Assembly (NCBI GenBank): GCA_023213315.1
Contig: JAKCPI010009382.1
Span: 1-64,000 of the forward strand
Length of the DNA: 64,000 bases
Direction: 5' to 3'
Origin: Euborellia annulipes
Taxonomy: Eukaryota; Arthropoda; Insecta; Dermaptera; Anisolabididae
In this document: positions 31,465 to 42,739 of the stretch, piece after piece
Numbering within the stretch: the first letter of the stretch is position 1
Layout: every line of letters begins with the position of its first letter
Notes under the pieces: model-generated
Database searches by the model: none
Told to the model about the DNA's origin: nothing
Seen by the model: only the letters and a program-made list of their open reading frames with translations
Program-made: the position numbers and the translations under genes

Positions 31465-31612
31465 ATCGCGTATGTTAGCCGCGAAGGAAATGTATATAAT
31501 TCCAATATTTATTAATTCAAATACCCGAAAAAAGTGAGGGGATGCGCAGGGAGTTGAACCACGGATCCACCAATTTGTACTCTGTGAGTCCCTAATTGGT
31601 AAGGGCACATTT
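31465..31612 (-). repeat. tRNA-like SINE C copy
   Basis: Minus strand: TACCAATTAGGGACTCACAG, GTGGATCCGTGGTTCAACTC (B-box-like), then TTTTTTCGGGTATTTGAATT. Matches 59165-59393. Confidence 0.6.
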
Positions 31613-31862
31613 TAAGAATCCCTGAATGCAAAATAAGTATTTTTTTTTTTTGTTATGGAGATCTATGTGTAACTTCAAGATAATTAAAAACAAAAAGAAC
31701 AAAATCTATATATGTAGTGTATCAAAATTCCAACATCGAATTTTTGATGTGATCCCAATCCTTTATTGCGTGTGTAGATGTGTGAACATTTTATAAAATA
31801 TTCATTCCTATTCATGCAGAACAAATGAAGGCGATTTCGTATTATTACAAGTTGAACAGTGT

Positions 31863-31890
31863 GTATGTGTGTGTGTGTGTGTGTGTGTGT
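31863..31890. repeat. (GT)n microsatellite
   Basis: About 14 GT units. Confidence 0.9.
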
Positions 31891-32415
31891 AAGGGTTACA
31901 TTAATCCCTATCCAATTGGCTTCTTATTGTAGAATACTTATACTTTCTTTCTTCTTTTTCTCTCCATGTCTCGTTTCAAGAGAGAGAAAGAGATAGAGAG
32001 AGGTTCAATATCAAAATCGTCAGCTTGTGTAGAATCTCCTCTCTAAACTGCCTGCCTCTCTTTTATTTTTTCTTTTTTTTCCGTCTTACTATTTATATTT
32101 TTTGATCTCAATCTTTTTCGTTTTAACATTGTCTAGATATATTCAAGTATCAAACGTGGGTGATCCAAAATAAAAAATAGACATAATTTGGTTTAGTTCC
32201 CGCTCTGGGGTCGGAAAACTTTTTTTTTTTTTTTTTTTTTTTTTCTTTTAAATACATACGCTGTAGTAGCAAGAAATCTATCCTAATTTGAATGAAGCCC
32301 GATTAACACATACAATTTTTTGTTGCTGTCTAAACACCCCTTTTGAGATCATAAATGAATTTTCCCATTAACACTATTCGGTAGTTTTTAACTAAATATT
32401 TTTCGAGATCTATAT

Positions 32416-32664
32416 GGACCCTGTTATGCAATGGTGTGTCAAAGACCAAACATCAAGTTTTGAGAAAATCAACATTAAAGTTTTTTGTTTACATTGGATT
32501 ATATATAATTTTTCTTGTCAATTGTGCAAGTAACATTAAATATAAATTTTTTTAGGTCATATTTCATAAAAAATACTAATAATTAAAGCATTTCAAACAA
32601 AATTCCGTGCTTAACTTAATTTTGAATTTTTTGGTCTTTAACACACCATTGCTTAACAGGAACC
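32416..32664. mobile_element. GGACCCTG-end MITE with 4-bp duplication
   Basis: TIR GGACCCTGTTATGCAATGGT / ACCATTGCTTAACAGGAACC, flanked both sides by ATAT. Same family as 47025-47279 and 51901-53208. Confidence 0.75.
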
Positions 32665-32814
32665 ATATATTTGAATAAGATAATAGTATTCAAAATACCT
32701 CGATTCGGACTTAACTAGTCATAGATATATTTAACAAGACATGTGAGTGTTTTTTATTGGTGAGGCCAAACGGTAGTTTTTTTTTTTTTTTTTTTTTAAT
32801 TGGACGATGTTATA

Positions 32815-32850
32815 AGAGAAAGTTGTGTGCGACTTGTCACACCAGATATT
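32815..32850. repeat. Solo half of the hairpin-family terminus
   Basis: AAGAGAAAGTTGTGTGCGAC then TTGTCACACCAGAT: the right half of the terminal hairpin without the body. Similar orphans lie near 24215, 56538, 62728 and 63331. Confidence 0.6.
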
Positions 32851-32954
32851 TTTAATTCCAATTGGTTAAAAAACTATTTATAATTTTGAATTTTGTTTAT
32901 GCCTACATTTACTAGTCCATGCATACATTTCCTAATATTAACAGTCTTCTTCTT

Positions 32955-33070
32955 TCCTCGCCTTAAATCCCGAGAAGCGGGGTCGGCGGTTCATAGGCTT
33001 TTGCGACCGGGAAGGAAAAGAACAGGCCGGCCCGTCGCACGGTCTGACGCCTGTTCTAATGTTAACAGTA
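32955..33070 (-). repeat. GC-rich repeat D fragment
   Basis: TTTTGCGACCGGGAAGGAAA, AACAGGCCGGCC and GTCTGACGCCTGTT are the complement of sequences at 63480-63560; also related to 47450-47515. Unidentified dispersed repeat. Confidence 0.55.
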
Positions 33071-33526
33071 AAAGCGGTTATTATGTTTTGTGTTGTTATA
33101 TTTGCGACTCTTTACGCCCCCCCCCCGCGGCTAATCCATGGCCCCCTACGGGGCCGCGGACCACTACTTTAAGAAGCCCTGTTCAAGACGATTGTTATTG
33201 TATTGATACCACATATATGCAGGTCTAGGAACATTAATATCATTTATACCAATTGGTCCAAATGAAACAGAACCTAATCAATACAATAGGCAACCTAAAA
33301 TGGATGGAGCAAGATGTTTTTCTATTTTTCTTTTTCCTCTCTTATTTTATTTTGTTTTACTTTGTCTATTTATTTTCTTTTACATTGCCTAAACAGTGGC
33401 TTAAAAACATTTCCACTTTATAATGTTTAATTTGAATTTTAATAATAGTTTTTGTAAGAAATTGATCATTATTATATAATAATTTTGTACAAGAATGTTA
33501 ATGTGCCCGCAAGAATGTTAAAAAAA

Positions 33527-34203
33527 TCTGGTGTGACTGGCGCACAGCACACAACTTTCTCTTACCTTCGGTAATCGAAAGTTGTGTACTGTGCTTGTCA
33601 CACCAGATTTTTTGTGTCGACATATATTTAGTTCCCGACAGTACGGAACATTTGAATTCAGATGTAAAATTTATAAGCATGGGAAAATATTTATATTTTG
33701 TTACCATGGCAACCATTTCTCCTATCTTCCCTATGAAGTACAAGAGTAAAGTGTGCTTCAGAAGATTTCAATTGCAAAATGAGAATATACATTTTAAAGA
33801 GCATCTAAAAAATAATTGATTTTTGAATTTAAAAAAAATCGTTGGAGCAAATTTTGAGAAAATCGAAAAAAACTGAAAAAGTACATCAGTAAAGTACTAG
33901 TACTCTTTGGCCGATTTTGATTAAAAGCTTATTTTCCCGGTCCCGGGGGGTGTTTAAGTTAAATATAAACTTTCAACCTCGTAGCTCAATTCCTTCATGC
34001 TTAAAATTGAACACAGACACACACACACACCCCCCACCCACCCACACACCCACAGACAGACCATGTCGCGAAAACCACTTTTTTGGATTCAGGGGACCTC
34101 AAAACGTGAAGATCCATCAAAATCTCGACATCGAATTTTTGACATGAATCCAATACTTTCTCTCTATATATATATTACATATATACATAGGTAAGAGAAA
34201 GTA
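33527..34203 (+). mobile_element. Hairpin/microsatellite family, copy 2
   Basis: Full-length match to the 12298 copy. The CA microsatellite is interrupted by C-rich units (34018-34055). The right end is GGTAAGAGAAAGTA. Confidence 0.82.
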
Positions 34204-34209
34204 AAAAAT

Positions 34210-35340
34210 GAATATTCTGTATATCTTCTCTAAGAGGCAATGCCTTAGAGAAAATCAATAAATTAATTCTAATTCTAAAAGCAAAATATTGAGAATCTCA
34301 TTTAAAAATACAAATATGATTTGAGTTGCACAAAAAAAGGCTATTTTTCGATATTTTTTTTGCCTAAAAAATGAGGTTTTTCGAGAAAAAAAAACTAATT
34401 TTAGAGTTAATTACTCGGGATTTTTTATTTATTCTATTAGAGGATTCCAAATAACATCTCATTTAGTGTGATCTGATTGGTCGTTCGGAATCTACAGTGG
34501 TTTAAACTTTCAAATTAGAATTTACCGCAGCGCGGTAAATGAAATGATAGAAAAAATAAATGGTGAAATCTTTAGCTAAAAAATCATTCTTTATAACCGT
34601 ATATTCAACATAATTATACCTCTTAAGACAGAGGAATTATTCAACACGCTAAACTTTTTTCTTGCATGCCTCCCTACTCGGCCACTATAGACACATGATA
34701 TAAGACTTGTCACGTCAAAATTCTTAAGACTAAACATTTATTGAATTAGCCTTTTCGTGACTATTTGTTTTGAGATTTATATGTATAATGAGTACTTTTG
34801 GTGTTTTGTTGATTAAGTTCAAAGTTTTGTTAACAAAATTCTAGAACTATTTATTTAAATTTCCATTAAGAGTATTTTTTTATCTCATGTGACTAATTTA
34901 AAGGGAACACCCATTAAGTATGAACCAACCAGTGATTGGAATGTAAAAAAATAAAAAAAATTTTTAGCTCAAATGGTAAAAAAAAAAAAAATTGTAAATT
35001 ATTTAAATAGAGATTCATTAGCGATAATGGACCCGTGGTTATGAATCTCTCTATAATCAGCATAAATCCCAACTTCAAAGAGAATTTATTATTATTATTA
35101 TTTTATAAAATAGTAGCTATAGATAGATAATCTATCAGATTTTATTTTGCAACCTTAAAGGTTTATTAAATAAAATCGAACCCATCACAATGGCGTTATT
35201 GTGGAGCCAGATTTAATCGGCCAGTTAATAAATTAAATTTTAAATTATTTTTAATCCTTTAAAACCATCATTAATTATTTATTTGGAACAAAAAAAAAAG
35301 GAAAAACTTTTTTACTGAACAGTATTGTTGTATGTGTGTA
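34210..35340. other. AT-rich stretch without recognised element
   Basis: Poly-A runs (34330, 34980) and a TTA run at 35090; no ORF, SINE head or TIR seen. Confidence 0.4.
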
Positions 35341-35698
35341 TTTGTATAAAAAAATCTGGCGTGACTGTCGCACGGCACTGTGCTTGTTCCACAGTGTCGA
35401 CATATATTTAGTTTCCGCCGATATATTAGAATTCAAGATGTAAATTTACCACTAGCTATTATACATAGAAAATTTACATTAATTTAAGCATAAATTATGT
35501 GATATCTCATTTTTTTTTTAAATGAACTTACACAACTTTCAAAATAAACGGTCTAATTTATAAATATGTAATGGAATTATTACTTAAAATGTTGAATATA
35601 ATGTATATGAATTTAATAATGTTAAAAATGTATATTTGTAAGTTCTGATGATGATGTAAATTGAAAATGAGAATTTGTAAATAGTTGACCTAAAAAAA

Positions 35699-36320
35699 TC
35701 TGGTGTGACTGGCGCACAGCACACAACTTTCGATTACCTTCGGTAATCGAAAGTTGTGTTCTGTGCTTGTCACACCAGATTTTTTGTGTCAACATATATT
35801 TAGTTCCCGACAGTACGGAACATATGAATTCAGATGTAAAATTTATATGTATGGGAAAATATTTATATTTTGTTACCATGGCAACCATTTCTCCTATCTT
35901 CCCTATGAAATACAAGAGTAAAGTGGTCTTCAGAAGATTTCAATCGCAAAATGAGAATATACATTTTAAAGAGCATCTAAAAAATAATTGATTTTTGAAT
36001 TTAAAAAAAAAAATCGTTGGAGCAAATTTTGAGAAAATCGAAAAAAACTGAAAAAGTACATCAGTAAAGTACTAGTACTCTTTGGCCGATTTTGATTAAA
36101 AGCTTATTTTCACGCCCTAGGAGGGTGCTTAACTTAAAAATAAAATTTCAACCTCGTAGCTCAATTCCTTCATGCTTAAAATTGAACACACACACACACA
36201 CACACAGACAAACCATGTCGCGATAACCACTTTTTTGGATTCAGGGGACCTCAAAACGTGAAGATTCATCAAAATCTCGACATCGAATTTTTGACATGAA
36301 TCCAATACCGGTACTTTCTC

Positions 36321-36391
<71 letters not shown>

Positions 36392-36418
36392 ACATATACA
36401 CATAGGCAAGAGAAAGTA
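35699..36418 (+). mobile_element. Hairpin/microsatellite family, copy 3
   Basis: Matches copies 1 and 2; the AT tract before the closing motif is expanded to ~30 TA units (36325-36386). The closing motif is GGCAAGAGAAAGTA. Confidence 0.82.
36325..36386. repeat. (TA)n microsatellite
   Basis: About 30 TA units, an expansion of the short TATATATA present at the same place in sibling copies. Confidence 0.9.
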
Positions 36419-36419
36419 A

Positions 36420-37680
36420 AACACTTTAATAAATATGAGAAAAAAGTGTGAATTTTTAAAATATATACAATATATTTTTAGATATTTCATTTAATAAAAC
36501 TCACATGGGCTGTGTCAAAAAATGACATCTCCATCAAATCACTTTTCACTGTAGATGATGGCAGTGGAAATATTTACAAAATAAAATGATGTCAAAAAAG
36601 AAACAAATAACTTTGATGTCAAAGTGGTCCATTTAAAGCTTCTATATATTCCTTAGAATTTATTTATATTCTATATTATAATTCGCTCTTGTCAATCTCT
36701 CCGTCTGTCGACCCGTCAAACTTGAGATTTGCCCAGGGCTCTTTGTGTTTCTGGGATCAAAAATTCGTCTGATCTTAAGCACAGCACTAGAGGCGAATAC
36801 TCTACCTGTGCTACGGTTTAAGAACAAATTTTGATTCGATATTTTTTACAATTTATCTCTTGTTTTTTATATAGACAGAATAAAATCCCCCTTCATAACT
36901 AATCAGAGAGAGAAGCTTAGTAACTAAACCAAGTATTGGAAAGTTATTATTTTCTATTCAAATTCTTGGCCGCAAATTAAATAAACTCCCCTCATGAGAG
37001 AGAGGGCGAAATTTCTAATAGGAACAAAGTTATACTTAAGCAAAGTTTACAAGTTCTTAGTTTAATAAACGAAGCAGAGAGAGAAGGGAAAATTCGTAAG
37101 CAAAAACTCTTAAAATGAATCATTTATTTATTGGATTTTACAAACAATAATAATCCTCGCTCTTTTTATAAACAAACGAACAAATATAATTGATGTGGTC
37201 ATCCACGAAACAATCCCAGAAAACCATGCGGAAGGGAAAATAGATGGAAGGGCATTCAAACCTGCAAAAGGAAATATTCCTTCCATTTGATTCGAGTTTT
37301 AAACTTTTCTATTGATATATGACTGAATTTTAGTTTGTTGCTGTATTTTATAAATTAATCCAATTGTGTACCTATATAATTTACATCATAGAGCCTCTAT
37401 ATGGGTGCATTGATAAAGACGGAAGTAATAAATAATGCAATTGATTATAGAACATTAATAACAATATTAATTATAATCATAAATAATTCAAACAGAGTCA
37501 GCCATTTTGAATTTCTCAATTAATTTTAAATTATTAAATGGAATGTTGCATGAAACTCAAATTTCGATAACAAAATTTTGAGAGACAAAGCCTTCAATGA
37601 ATTAGGCCTCTTTGAGGTAGTATGTTTATTCTTTGAACTTCCAAAATCTTGATATATTTTATATATTAGGCCCTGCTATT
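36420..37680. other. Mostly unassigned AT-rich stretch with one tRNA-like patch
   Basis: 36745-36830 (AAAAATTCGTCTGATCTTAA; CTACCTGTGCTACGGT) resembles a decayed minus-strand SINE head. Otherwise nothing recognised. Confidence 0.35.
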
Positions 37681-37689
37681 AAAAAGAAT

Positions 37690-38183
37690 TCTGGTGTGAC
37701 AAGCACAGAACACAACTTTCGATTACTGAAGGCGCCAGTCACACCAGATTTTTTTTCTTATGAAATACAAGAGTAAAGTGGTTTTCAGAAGATTTCAATG
37801 ACAAAATGAGAATATACACTTTAAAGAGCATCTAAAAAAAATCGTTGGAGCGAATTTTGAGAAAATCGAAAAAACTGAAAAAGTACATCAGTAAAGTACT
37901 AATACTCTTTGGCCGATTTTGATTAAAAGCTTATTTTCACGCTCCCGGGGAGGTGTTTAACTTAAATATAAAATTTCAACCTCATAGCTCAATTCCTTCA
38001 TGCTTAAAATTGATCACACCCACCTACCCACAGACAGACCATGTCGTGAAAACCACTTTTTTGGATTCAGGGGACCTCAAAACGTGTATATCCATCAAAA
38101 TCTCGACATCGAATTTTCGAAATGAATCCAATACTTTCTCTCTCCCTATATATTTATACATATATACATAAGTAAGAGAAAGT
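37690..38183 (+). mobile_element. Hairpin/microsatellite family, internally deleted copy
   Basis: Shortened hairpin (37690-37752) runs directly into TGAAATACAAGAGTAAAGTG, skipping about 130 bp of the body, then continues to AAGTAAGAGAAAGTA. Confidence 0.75.
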
Positions 38184-38278
38184 ACTGTAATTATTAATAA
38201 AAGACTTCAATTTAACCAGGATTCGCAGGGACTTTGCAGCCAGGAGATTAAATAAAAAAATCTTTTATTTAATTTTTA

Positions 38279-38323
38279 TTTGCCGACGTTTCGGTCGCCA
38301 ATCACGACCTTCATCAGGGCAAA
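38279..38323 (-). ncRNA. Hammerhead ribozyme candidate (left arm)
   Basis: Stem I TTTGCC/GGCAAA (6 bp), core CUGAUGA, stem II GGTCG...CGACC with a 7-nt loop, GAAAC, cleavage triplet GUC. All core positions fit; stem III is minimal, as described for Penelope-like elements. Confidence 0.75.
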
Positions 38324-38578
38324 TATTGTTAATTATACACGATCTTAGGTATCTTATTATTCATTGCAATTAAACACAATTTCTTTTTTAACTTTCATAT
38401 GTACAAAATGTTATCATTTACTTGCTGCTCGGAGGTCTCTTCCTCAAATGATCATTTGAGGAAGAGACCTCCGGCAGCAAGTAAATGATAACATTTTGTA
38501 CATATGAAAGTTAAAAAAGAAATTGTGTTTAATTGCAATGAATAATAAGATACCTAAGATCGTGTATAATTAACAATA

Positions 38579-38623
38579 TTTGCCCTGATGAAGGTCGTGA
38601 TTGGCGACCGAAACATCGGCAAA
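38579..38623 (+). ncRNA. Hammerhead ribozyme candidate (right arm)
   Basis: Same structure as the left-arm motif, but the triplet is AUC instead of GUC. AUC still fits the NUH rule. Confidence 0.7.
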
Positions 38624-38784
38624 TAAAAATTAAATAAAAGATTTTTTTTATTTAATCTCCTGGCTGCAAAAGTCCCTGCGAATCCTGAATAAATCTCCAC
38701 AGCCAAAAAACATCAATTTATCTTCAATTTAACTCTGGTTTATTTGTAAAAATTACAACGGTTTGGCCATTTATTCTGCCTTCC

Positions 38785-38890
38785 TCAGTTACAATTAAGC
38801 ACAGATGCAACATTCATTGTGGTATTAAGCCTTCCTCAGGAATAATTCAGCTTAATACCACAATGCATGTTGCATCTGTGCTTAATTGTG
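38785..38890. repeat. Short inverted repeat
   Basis: ACAATTAAGCACAGATGCAA ... TTGCATCTGTGCTTAATTGT with inner GTGGTATTAAGC / GCTTAATACCAC. A CCTTCCTCAGG loop resembles the palindromes nearby. Confidence 0.7.
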
Positions 38891-38961
38891 TGTATATAAT
38901 AATATATAAGTTATATTGTGTAAAAAAATTATATCATATTAATTTCTATTGTTTGTGGCCA

Positions 38962-39006
38962 CATGTCCTGAGAAAGAGCGTGATGAGCGCTCGAAACGTC
39001 GACAGT
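38962..39006 (+). ncRNA. Hammerhead-like motif with altered core
   Basis: TGTC/GACA stem I, stem II GAGCG TGATGAG CGCTC, then GAAACGTC. The core reads CUGAGAA (A in place of the conserved G8), so it is probably inactive. Confidence 0.5.
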
Positions 39007-39083
39007 ATGAATTTGTCTTTTACTTTTCTTGGCTGACTCCAATCAAGACCAGGGATATAATAACGTTATTTTGAAAGATGAAG

Positions 39084-39236
39084 CCTCCTCTTCTCTCTCA
39101 TTGTATGCAAAGTGTCTCATACACTAGCAAGTAGCATCCCTTCATCATATATTTTATTATTTTTGTGACAAACTCTCTCTCGATGTACTGATGAAGGATC
39201 GAAATATTTAAGTGTTGAGAGAGGAGAAGAGGCTGG
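39084..39236. repeat. Inverted repeat, possible decayed pseudo-LTR pair
   Basis: AGCCTCCTCTTCTCTCTCA and TGAGAGAGGAGAAGAGGCT pair. Between them CTGATGAAGGATCGAAAT (39189-39206) looks like a hammerhead with a collapsed stem II. Confidence 0.45.
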
Positions 39237-39239
39237 TTT

Positions 39240-40142
39240 GTTTGTTTTTTCTCCTTCAATTTCAATTTATTCCCCCTTTTTTCCCCATAAGTAAAACTAC
39301 ACCTGTATTCGAAACAATTTTAATATTCTTTGTTTGTTTTCAATTTTAATATGTTATATTCTGCTTCTATTTTTTTTACGATTCTTAAAACGTTCAGACT
39401 TTTAATGTATTGATTTTATTATTGAAAACGTGTTATTTTATAAAGCGAGAGAGAGAAAAAATATTCGCAAGCTGCTGGTGAGAGAGAGTGCATGGAGATG
39501 GCTTTCGTTGTTCTAAAGGTAAAAAGAGTGAAAGAGAGAGAGAGAGAGAAGATGAAAAGAGCAAGCAGGCATATAGAAAGAATCAAAACCCTTCTCGCAA
39601 ATGGCGCGTGGCTTGAATAGCAGCAACAGCAGCAGTGTTAGTGGTAAAAAGAAAAGGCTAATGGGTCGGCGAAAAAAAAAAAACAGCTGGGAGACTTGCC
39701 ACTTGTGCAAATACCAAGAAAAAAATCACAAGGTAAATGGATGTTTTAACTATGGTGATTGGATTTGCCAAAAAACTGTCGCTGCATATTACACTTACTT
39801 GTTCTGAACTCTCTCTGAATATTACTCGCTTGGTTAATACTTTTATTTTAACATCAACATTGTATTTTATTTTATTTAAATTCAGCATGTTTAAGGAAGC
39901 ACGGGAGCGAAGGTGTTCCGCATGTTTTTCCCGATAAGATGGCGTTGTGTGTCATTAAAAGTATGCCCAAATATCAAGTAATTCAAAAATTTGCCAAGAG
40001 ATGTCAGAATGGTAGCTAATAATATTTAATGCATTTGGTTGATTTTCATTGATCTTTTAACAATAAATACTTTATAAATGTTATTATATATTATGTATTT
40101 TTTATAAAAGCATAAAAATATATAAATATAGGCCAGATATAG
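39240..40142. other. No confident gene; low-complexity and purine-rich tracts
   Basis: GA-rich runs at 39440-39560. A small frame at 39601-39804 starts MARGLNSSNSSSVSGKKKRL and is Ser/Lys-rich, with no family I recognise. Confidence 0.35.
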
Positions 40143-40151
40143 GCTATTACT

Positions 40152-40359
40152 ATTGAAAACTCAAACAGTAGATTTATTCTTGGACAGTAGAAGGTGTTGA
40201 TTAAATGAAGACAAAACAATTTTTCAAAAATTATCTTGATTTATTTTTCAGAGTATTATGGCTTGGCTGACAAGCATGCGCAATTAGACTTGTTTCGGCA
40301 ACACTGCCATCTTCAGAGCCATGAACTGCAACAAGAATACAGTTATAACCATTATTTTC
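40152..40359. repeat. PLE left inverted pseudo-LTR
   Basis: Complement of 43382-43589 with almost no differences. It contains the start of the ORF and a minus-strand hammerhead-like motif. Confidence 0.9.
40276..40324 (-). ncRNA. Hammerhead-like motif in PLE left terminal repeat
   Basis: CUGAAGA core (fits CUGANGA), stem II GGCA...TGCC, GAAAC-AA-GUC. Stem I is weak except for an outer CATG/CATG pairing. Same motif as at 43417-43465. Confidence 0.5.
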
Positions 40360-41457
40360 TTCTTGAACAAATGCCTACAGCTTGGTTTAGTTCCTAATTA
40401 CATATATATGAAAGTCAGGAATGAACAGTTGTTTAATGGTAATTATTCTCGTAAATTAAGATACAAGCACCAAAAACAAAAGATGAAATATTGTGAACAA
40501 ATCATCAGGTTGGAAATAAGACAAACTTATATGACTCTTAGAAGGTTACAAGTGGAATTAAATTGTGAGTGGTCGCATCACGCTTATAGCATGAATAACC
40601 TTGCTTTTAAACAGTTAAACTTACATCTGGAATCGGTATATTATGACCAGCATTATAGACGAAGACAAATACTCAACAAGAAAATAAACAATCTTCAATC
40701 TTCGCAAAAAAATTTACTCTTCAAGTACTTAAATGAAGATAGAGATAAGAGTAAAGATTATATTGTTAATCTCTCCGACATTGAGGTTCCAGTTGAGGTA
40801 TCCCGAGTTCTCCGCTTTGGCCCAAAGTTCGCGTTTCCCACCAACAAGAATAATGACCTACTTGACTTGGTGGCAGATGTTGAAAAATGCGTGTCGATGG
40901 TCAATGATGAACACATCAGAAAAAGCCTTAGAAGCAAATCGACCTTCTGTATTTCCAACCATATAAGAAGAGAAGGAAAGAAGAAACCAACTCCCTTAGA
41001 AAATGTTATACATCGTGATTTAGCACAGGCCAAAAAGTTTAAAGAACTCAATAAAGAAAGGATAGTTATTTTGGAGTCGGATAAGACCAGTTTAACGATA
41101 GTGATGAATAAACATGAATATAATGAAAAAATGCTACAAATTGTGAATGACACCACCAAATACAAGAAATTGGGTCAAGAGAGAAAATTTTTTCTTAATA
41201 CTGAAAGAAATATTAAGAATCTGGTAAAAGATCTGACCAAGAAGGAGATGATTACTAATACCACTGCCAAAACGTTAATTGTTGATACTCCCATACCTGG
41301 TCAGATGTACGGTCTAGTAAAAAATCACAAGCCTAATAATCCTCTTAGACCTGTGATAACTTCGTACAACACCCCTAATGTTCACATCAGTAGATATTTA
41401 TCATCGATGTTAAAAATTCTCGTCAATCATGAACATAGAGTAAAAAAACTCGTATGA
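40321..41457 (+). CDS. PLE reverse transcriptase ORF, 5' part (378 aa)
   Basis: N-terminal and early RT region of a Penelope-like protein. After a basic, coiled-coil-like N terminus (YSRKLRYKHQKQKMKYCEQ), the PLE blocks ILESDKTSLTIVMNKHEY and YGLVKNHKPNNPLRPVITSY are visible; the latter is the conserved Y-G-x-x-K-x-H-K-P...R-P motif. The frame stops at VKKLV because a run of seven A is one base too long; the continuing frame resumes immediately downstream. The start Met lies within the left inverted repeat. Confidence 0.88.
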   Translation: MNCNKNTVITIIFFLNKCLQLGLVPNYIYMKVRNEQLFNGNYSRKLRYKHQKQKMKYCEQIIRLEIRQTYMTLRRLQVELNCEWSHHAYSMNNLAFKQLNLHLESVYYDQHYRRRQILNKKINNLQSSQKNLLFKYLNEDRDKSKDYIVNLSDIEVPVEVSRVLRFGPKFAFPTNKNNDLLDLVADVEKCVSMVNDEHIRKSLRSKSTFCISNHIRREGKKKPTPLENVIHRDLAQAKKFKELNKERIVILESDKTSLTIVMNKHEYNEKMLQIVNDTTKYKKLGQERKFFLNTERNIKNLVKDLTKKEMITNTTAKTLIVDTPIPGQMYGLVKNHKPNNPLRPVITSYNTPNVHISRYLSSMLKILVNHEHRVKKLV

Positions 41458-41485
41458 TTGTGTTAAAAAGCTTAAGGATGTCCTA

Positions 41486-42739
41486 ATGTCTGAGAATGAG
41501 ATCTTATCATCTTTAGATATTGTGAATTTGTTTCCGTCGTTGCCTTTGGATCTCATAAGGACCATTATAAGCCAAAAATGGGATACCTTGAAGGAAGTAA
41601 CAAATATAAGTCAAGAACATTTTATGCTTACTTTTGACACTTGCATTAACTCGAATATTTTCATGTATGAAAATGTGTATTATAAACAGACAAATGGTAC
41701 CCCAATAGGTAATCCTATTTCAAGTGTGCTTGCTGACCTTTGGGTTGACTATGTCCATTCAAATGTAATTTCAAAATTCGCGCCGAAACTCGTGCTATAT
41801 TATGTTGACGATTCACTGTGCCTGGTGGAAAAGAACAAATTAGAACCCATGCTACAAGAGTTAAATAACGTACATGCGAATATTAAGTACACAGTCGAAA
41901 TTGAAAAATCAGGGAAAATTCCCTTCCTGGACATTATGGTCAGCAGATTACCGAATGGTTCCTTGGTAACAGATTTATACACAAAACAAAGTAAATCGAG
42001 CCGCACAATAAATTTTTTGTCGCAACATCCTCCCCACCAGAAAAGGAACCTTATTAGAAATGAAGTGACGAGAATTAGTAATATTTCTCATATTCAATTT
42101 TTAGAAAAAAACATCGAAAAAGTAGCCAATAAATACAAGGATAACATGTATCCAGCAGACTACGTACAACATGTCATAAATGAAACCTTAGATTCATGTG
42201 ATAATAATAAAAAGTGTATTCGGTCAACATCTCGTGATCAGAAAGGACAAATATTGAAGTTCTCGGCCCTCAAATATATTCCTACATTGTCAGAGGAAAT
42301 AAAGAGAATTTTTAGAATTGCGGGTTTTGAGCTGGCCTTCTCCACCAGCAAACCTCTCAAGCCATTATTGAACAACAAGTCAAGGGAATGTCTTCTCGAT
42401 ACAAGTAATGTAGTCTACAAAATCAATTGTAAATCTTGTGAACAACTGAACAAGGAAAGCGTTTATATTGGCCAGACAAAAAAACGGCTGAGAGAACGGA
42501 TGAAACAACATGCTTCTAATGTAGCAAAACATCAGTTAACGACTGCCTTATCTATTCATGCTGATGACTTCAATCACGAGTTTGACTTTGAAAATCCAGT
42601 AATACTGGTCACTGAAAGTAATCAAAAAAGAAGAGAATTTCTGGAATCTTATCACATAATGACCGAACCAAGTGCAATAAACTTTAGGTGTGAAAGAGAA
42701 CAGGCATCCTTGTATTACAGTAACATCTTGTTTAATTAG
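41486..42739 (+). CDS. PLE reverse transcriptase / GIY-YIG endonuclease ORF, 3' part
   Basis: RT catalytic blocks SLDIVNLFPSLPLDLI (first catalytic Asp), TNGTPIGNPISSVLADLW and LYYVDDSLCLV (YVDD box) are followed by a C-terminal GIY-YIG nuclease with VYIGQTKKRLRERMKQHASN and ESYHIMTEPSAINF. A Cys pair (NCKSCEQLN) precedes the endonuclease. Together with the upstream part the protein would be about 800 aa, typical of endonuclease-containing PLEs. The product would nick DNA and prime reverse transcription at the target. The frame opens upstream of the first ATG at 41486, supporting a single frameshift rather than two genes. Confidence 0.92.
   Translation: MSENEILSSLDIVNLFPSLPLDLIRTIISQKWDTLKEVTNISQEHFMLTFDTCINSNIFMYENVYYKQTNGTPIGNPISSVLADLWVDYVHSNVISKFAPKLVLYYVDDSLCLVEKNKLEPMLQELNNVHANIKYTVEIEKSGKIPFLDIMVSRLPNGSLVTDLYTKQSKSSRTINFLSQHPPHQKRNLIRNEVTRISNISHIQFLEKNIEKVANKYKDNMYPADYVQHVINETLDSCDNNKKCIRSTSRDQKGQILKFSALKYIPTLSEEIKRIFRIAGFELAFSTSKPLKPLLNNKSRECLLDTSNVVYKINCKSCEQLNKESVYIGQTKKRLRERMKQHASNVAKHQLTTALSIHADDFNHEFDFENPVILVTESNQKRREFLESYHIMTEPSAINFRCEREQASLYYSNILFN

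Larger units (their letters stand above)
38218..38686. repeat. 469-bp near-perfect, spacerless palindrome with two hammerhead motifs
   Basis: Left arm AGGATTCGCAGGGACTTTGC pairs with the right arm GCAAAAGTCCCTGCGAATCCT. The axis lies at 38451/38452 in AAATGATCATTT with no loop. Each arm holds one hammerhead motif oriented toward its outer end. It looks like two Penelope-like pseudo-LTRs fused in inverted orientation. Only a few mismatches separate ~234-bp arms, so it is recent or gene-converted. Confidence 0.9.

Noticed and set aside
39601..39807. Ser/Lys-rich ORF starting MARGLNSSNSSS
   Set aside because: Low-complexity composition, no domain, overlapping frames on both strands, no splice context.
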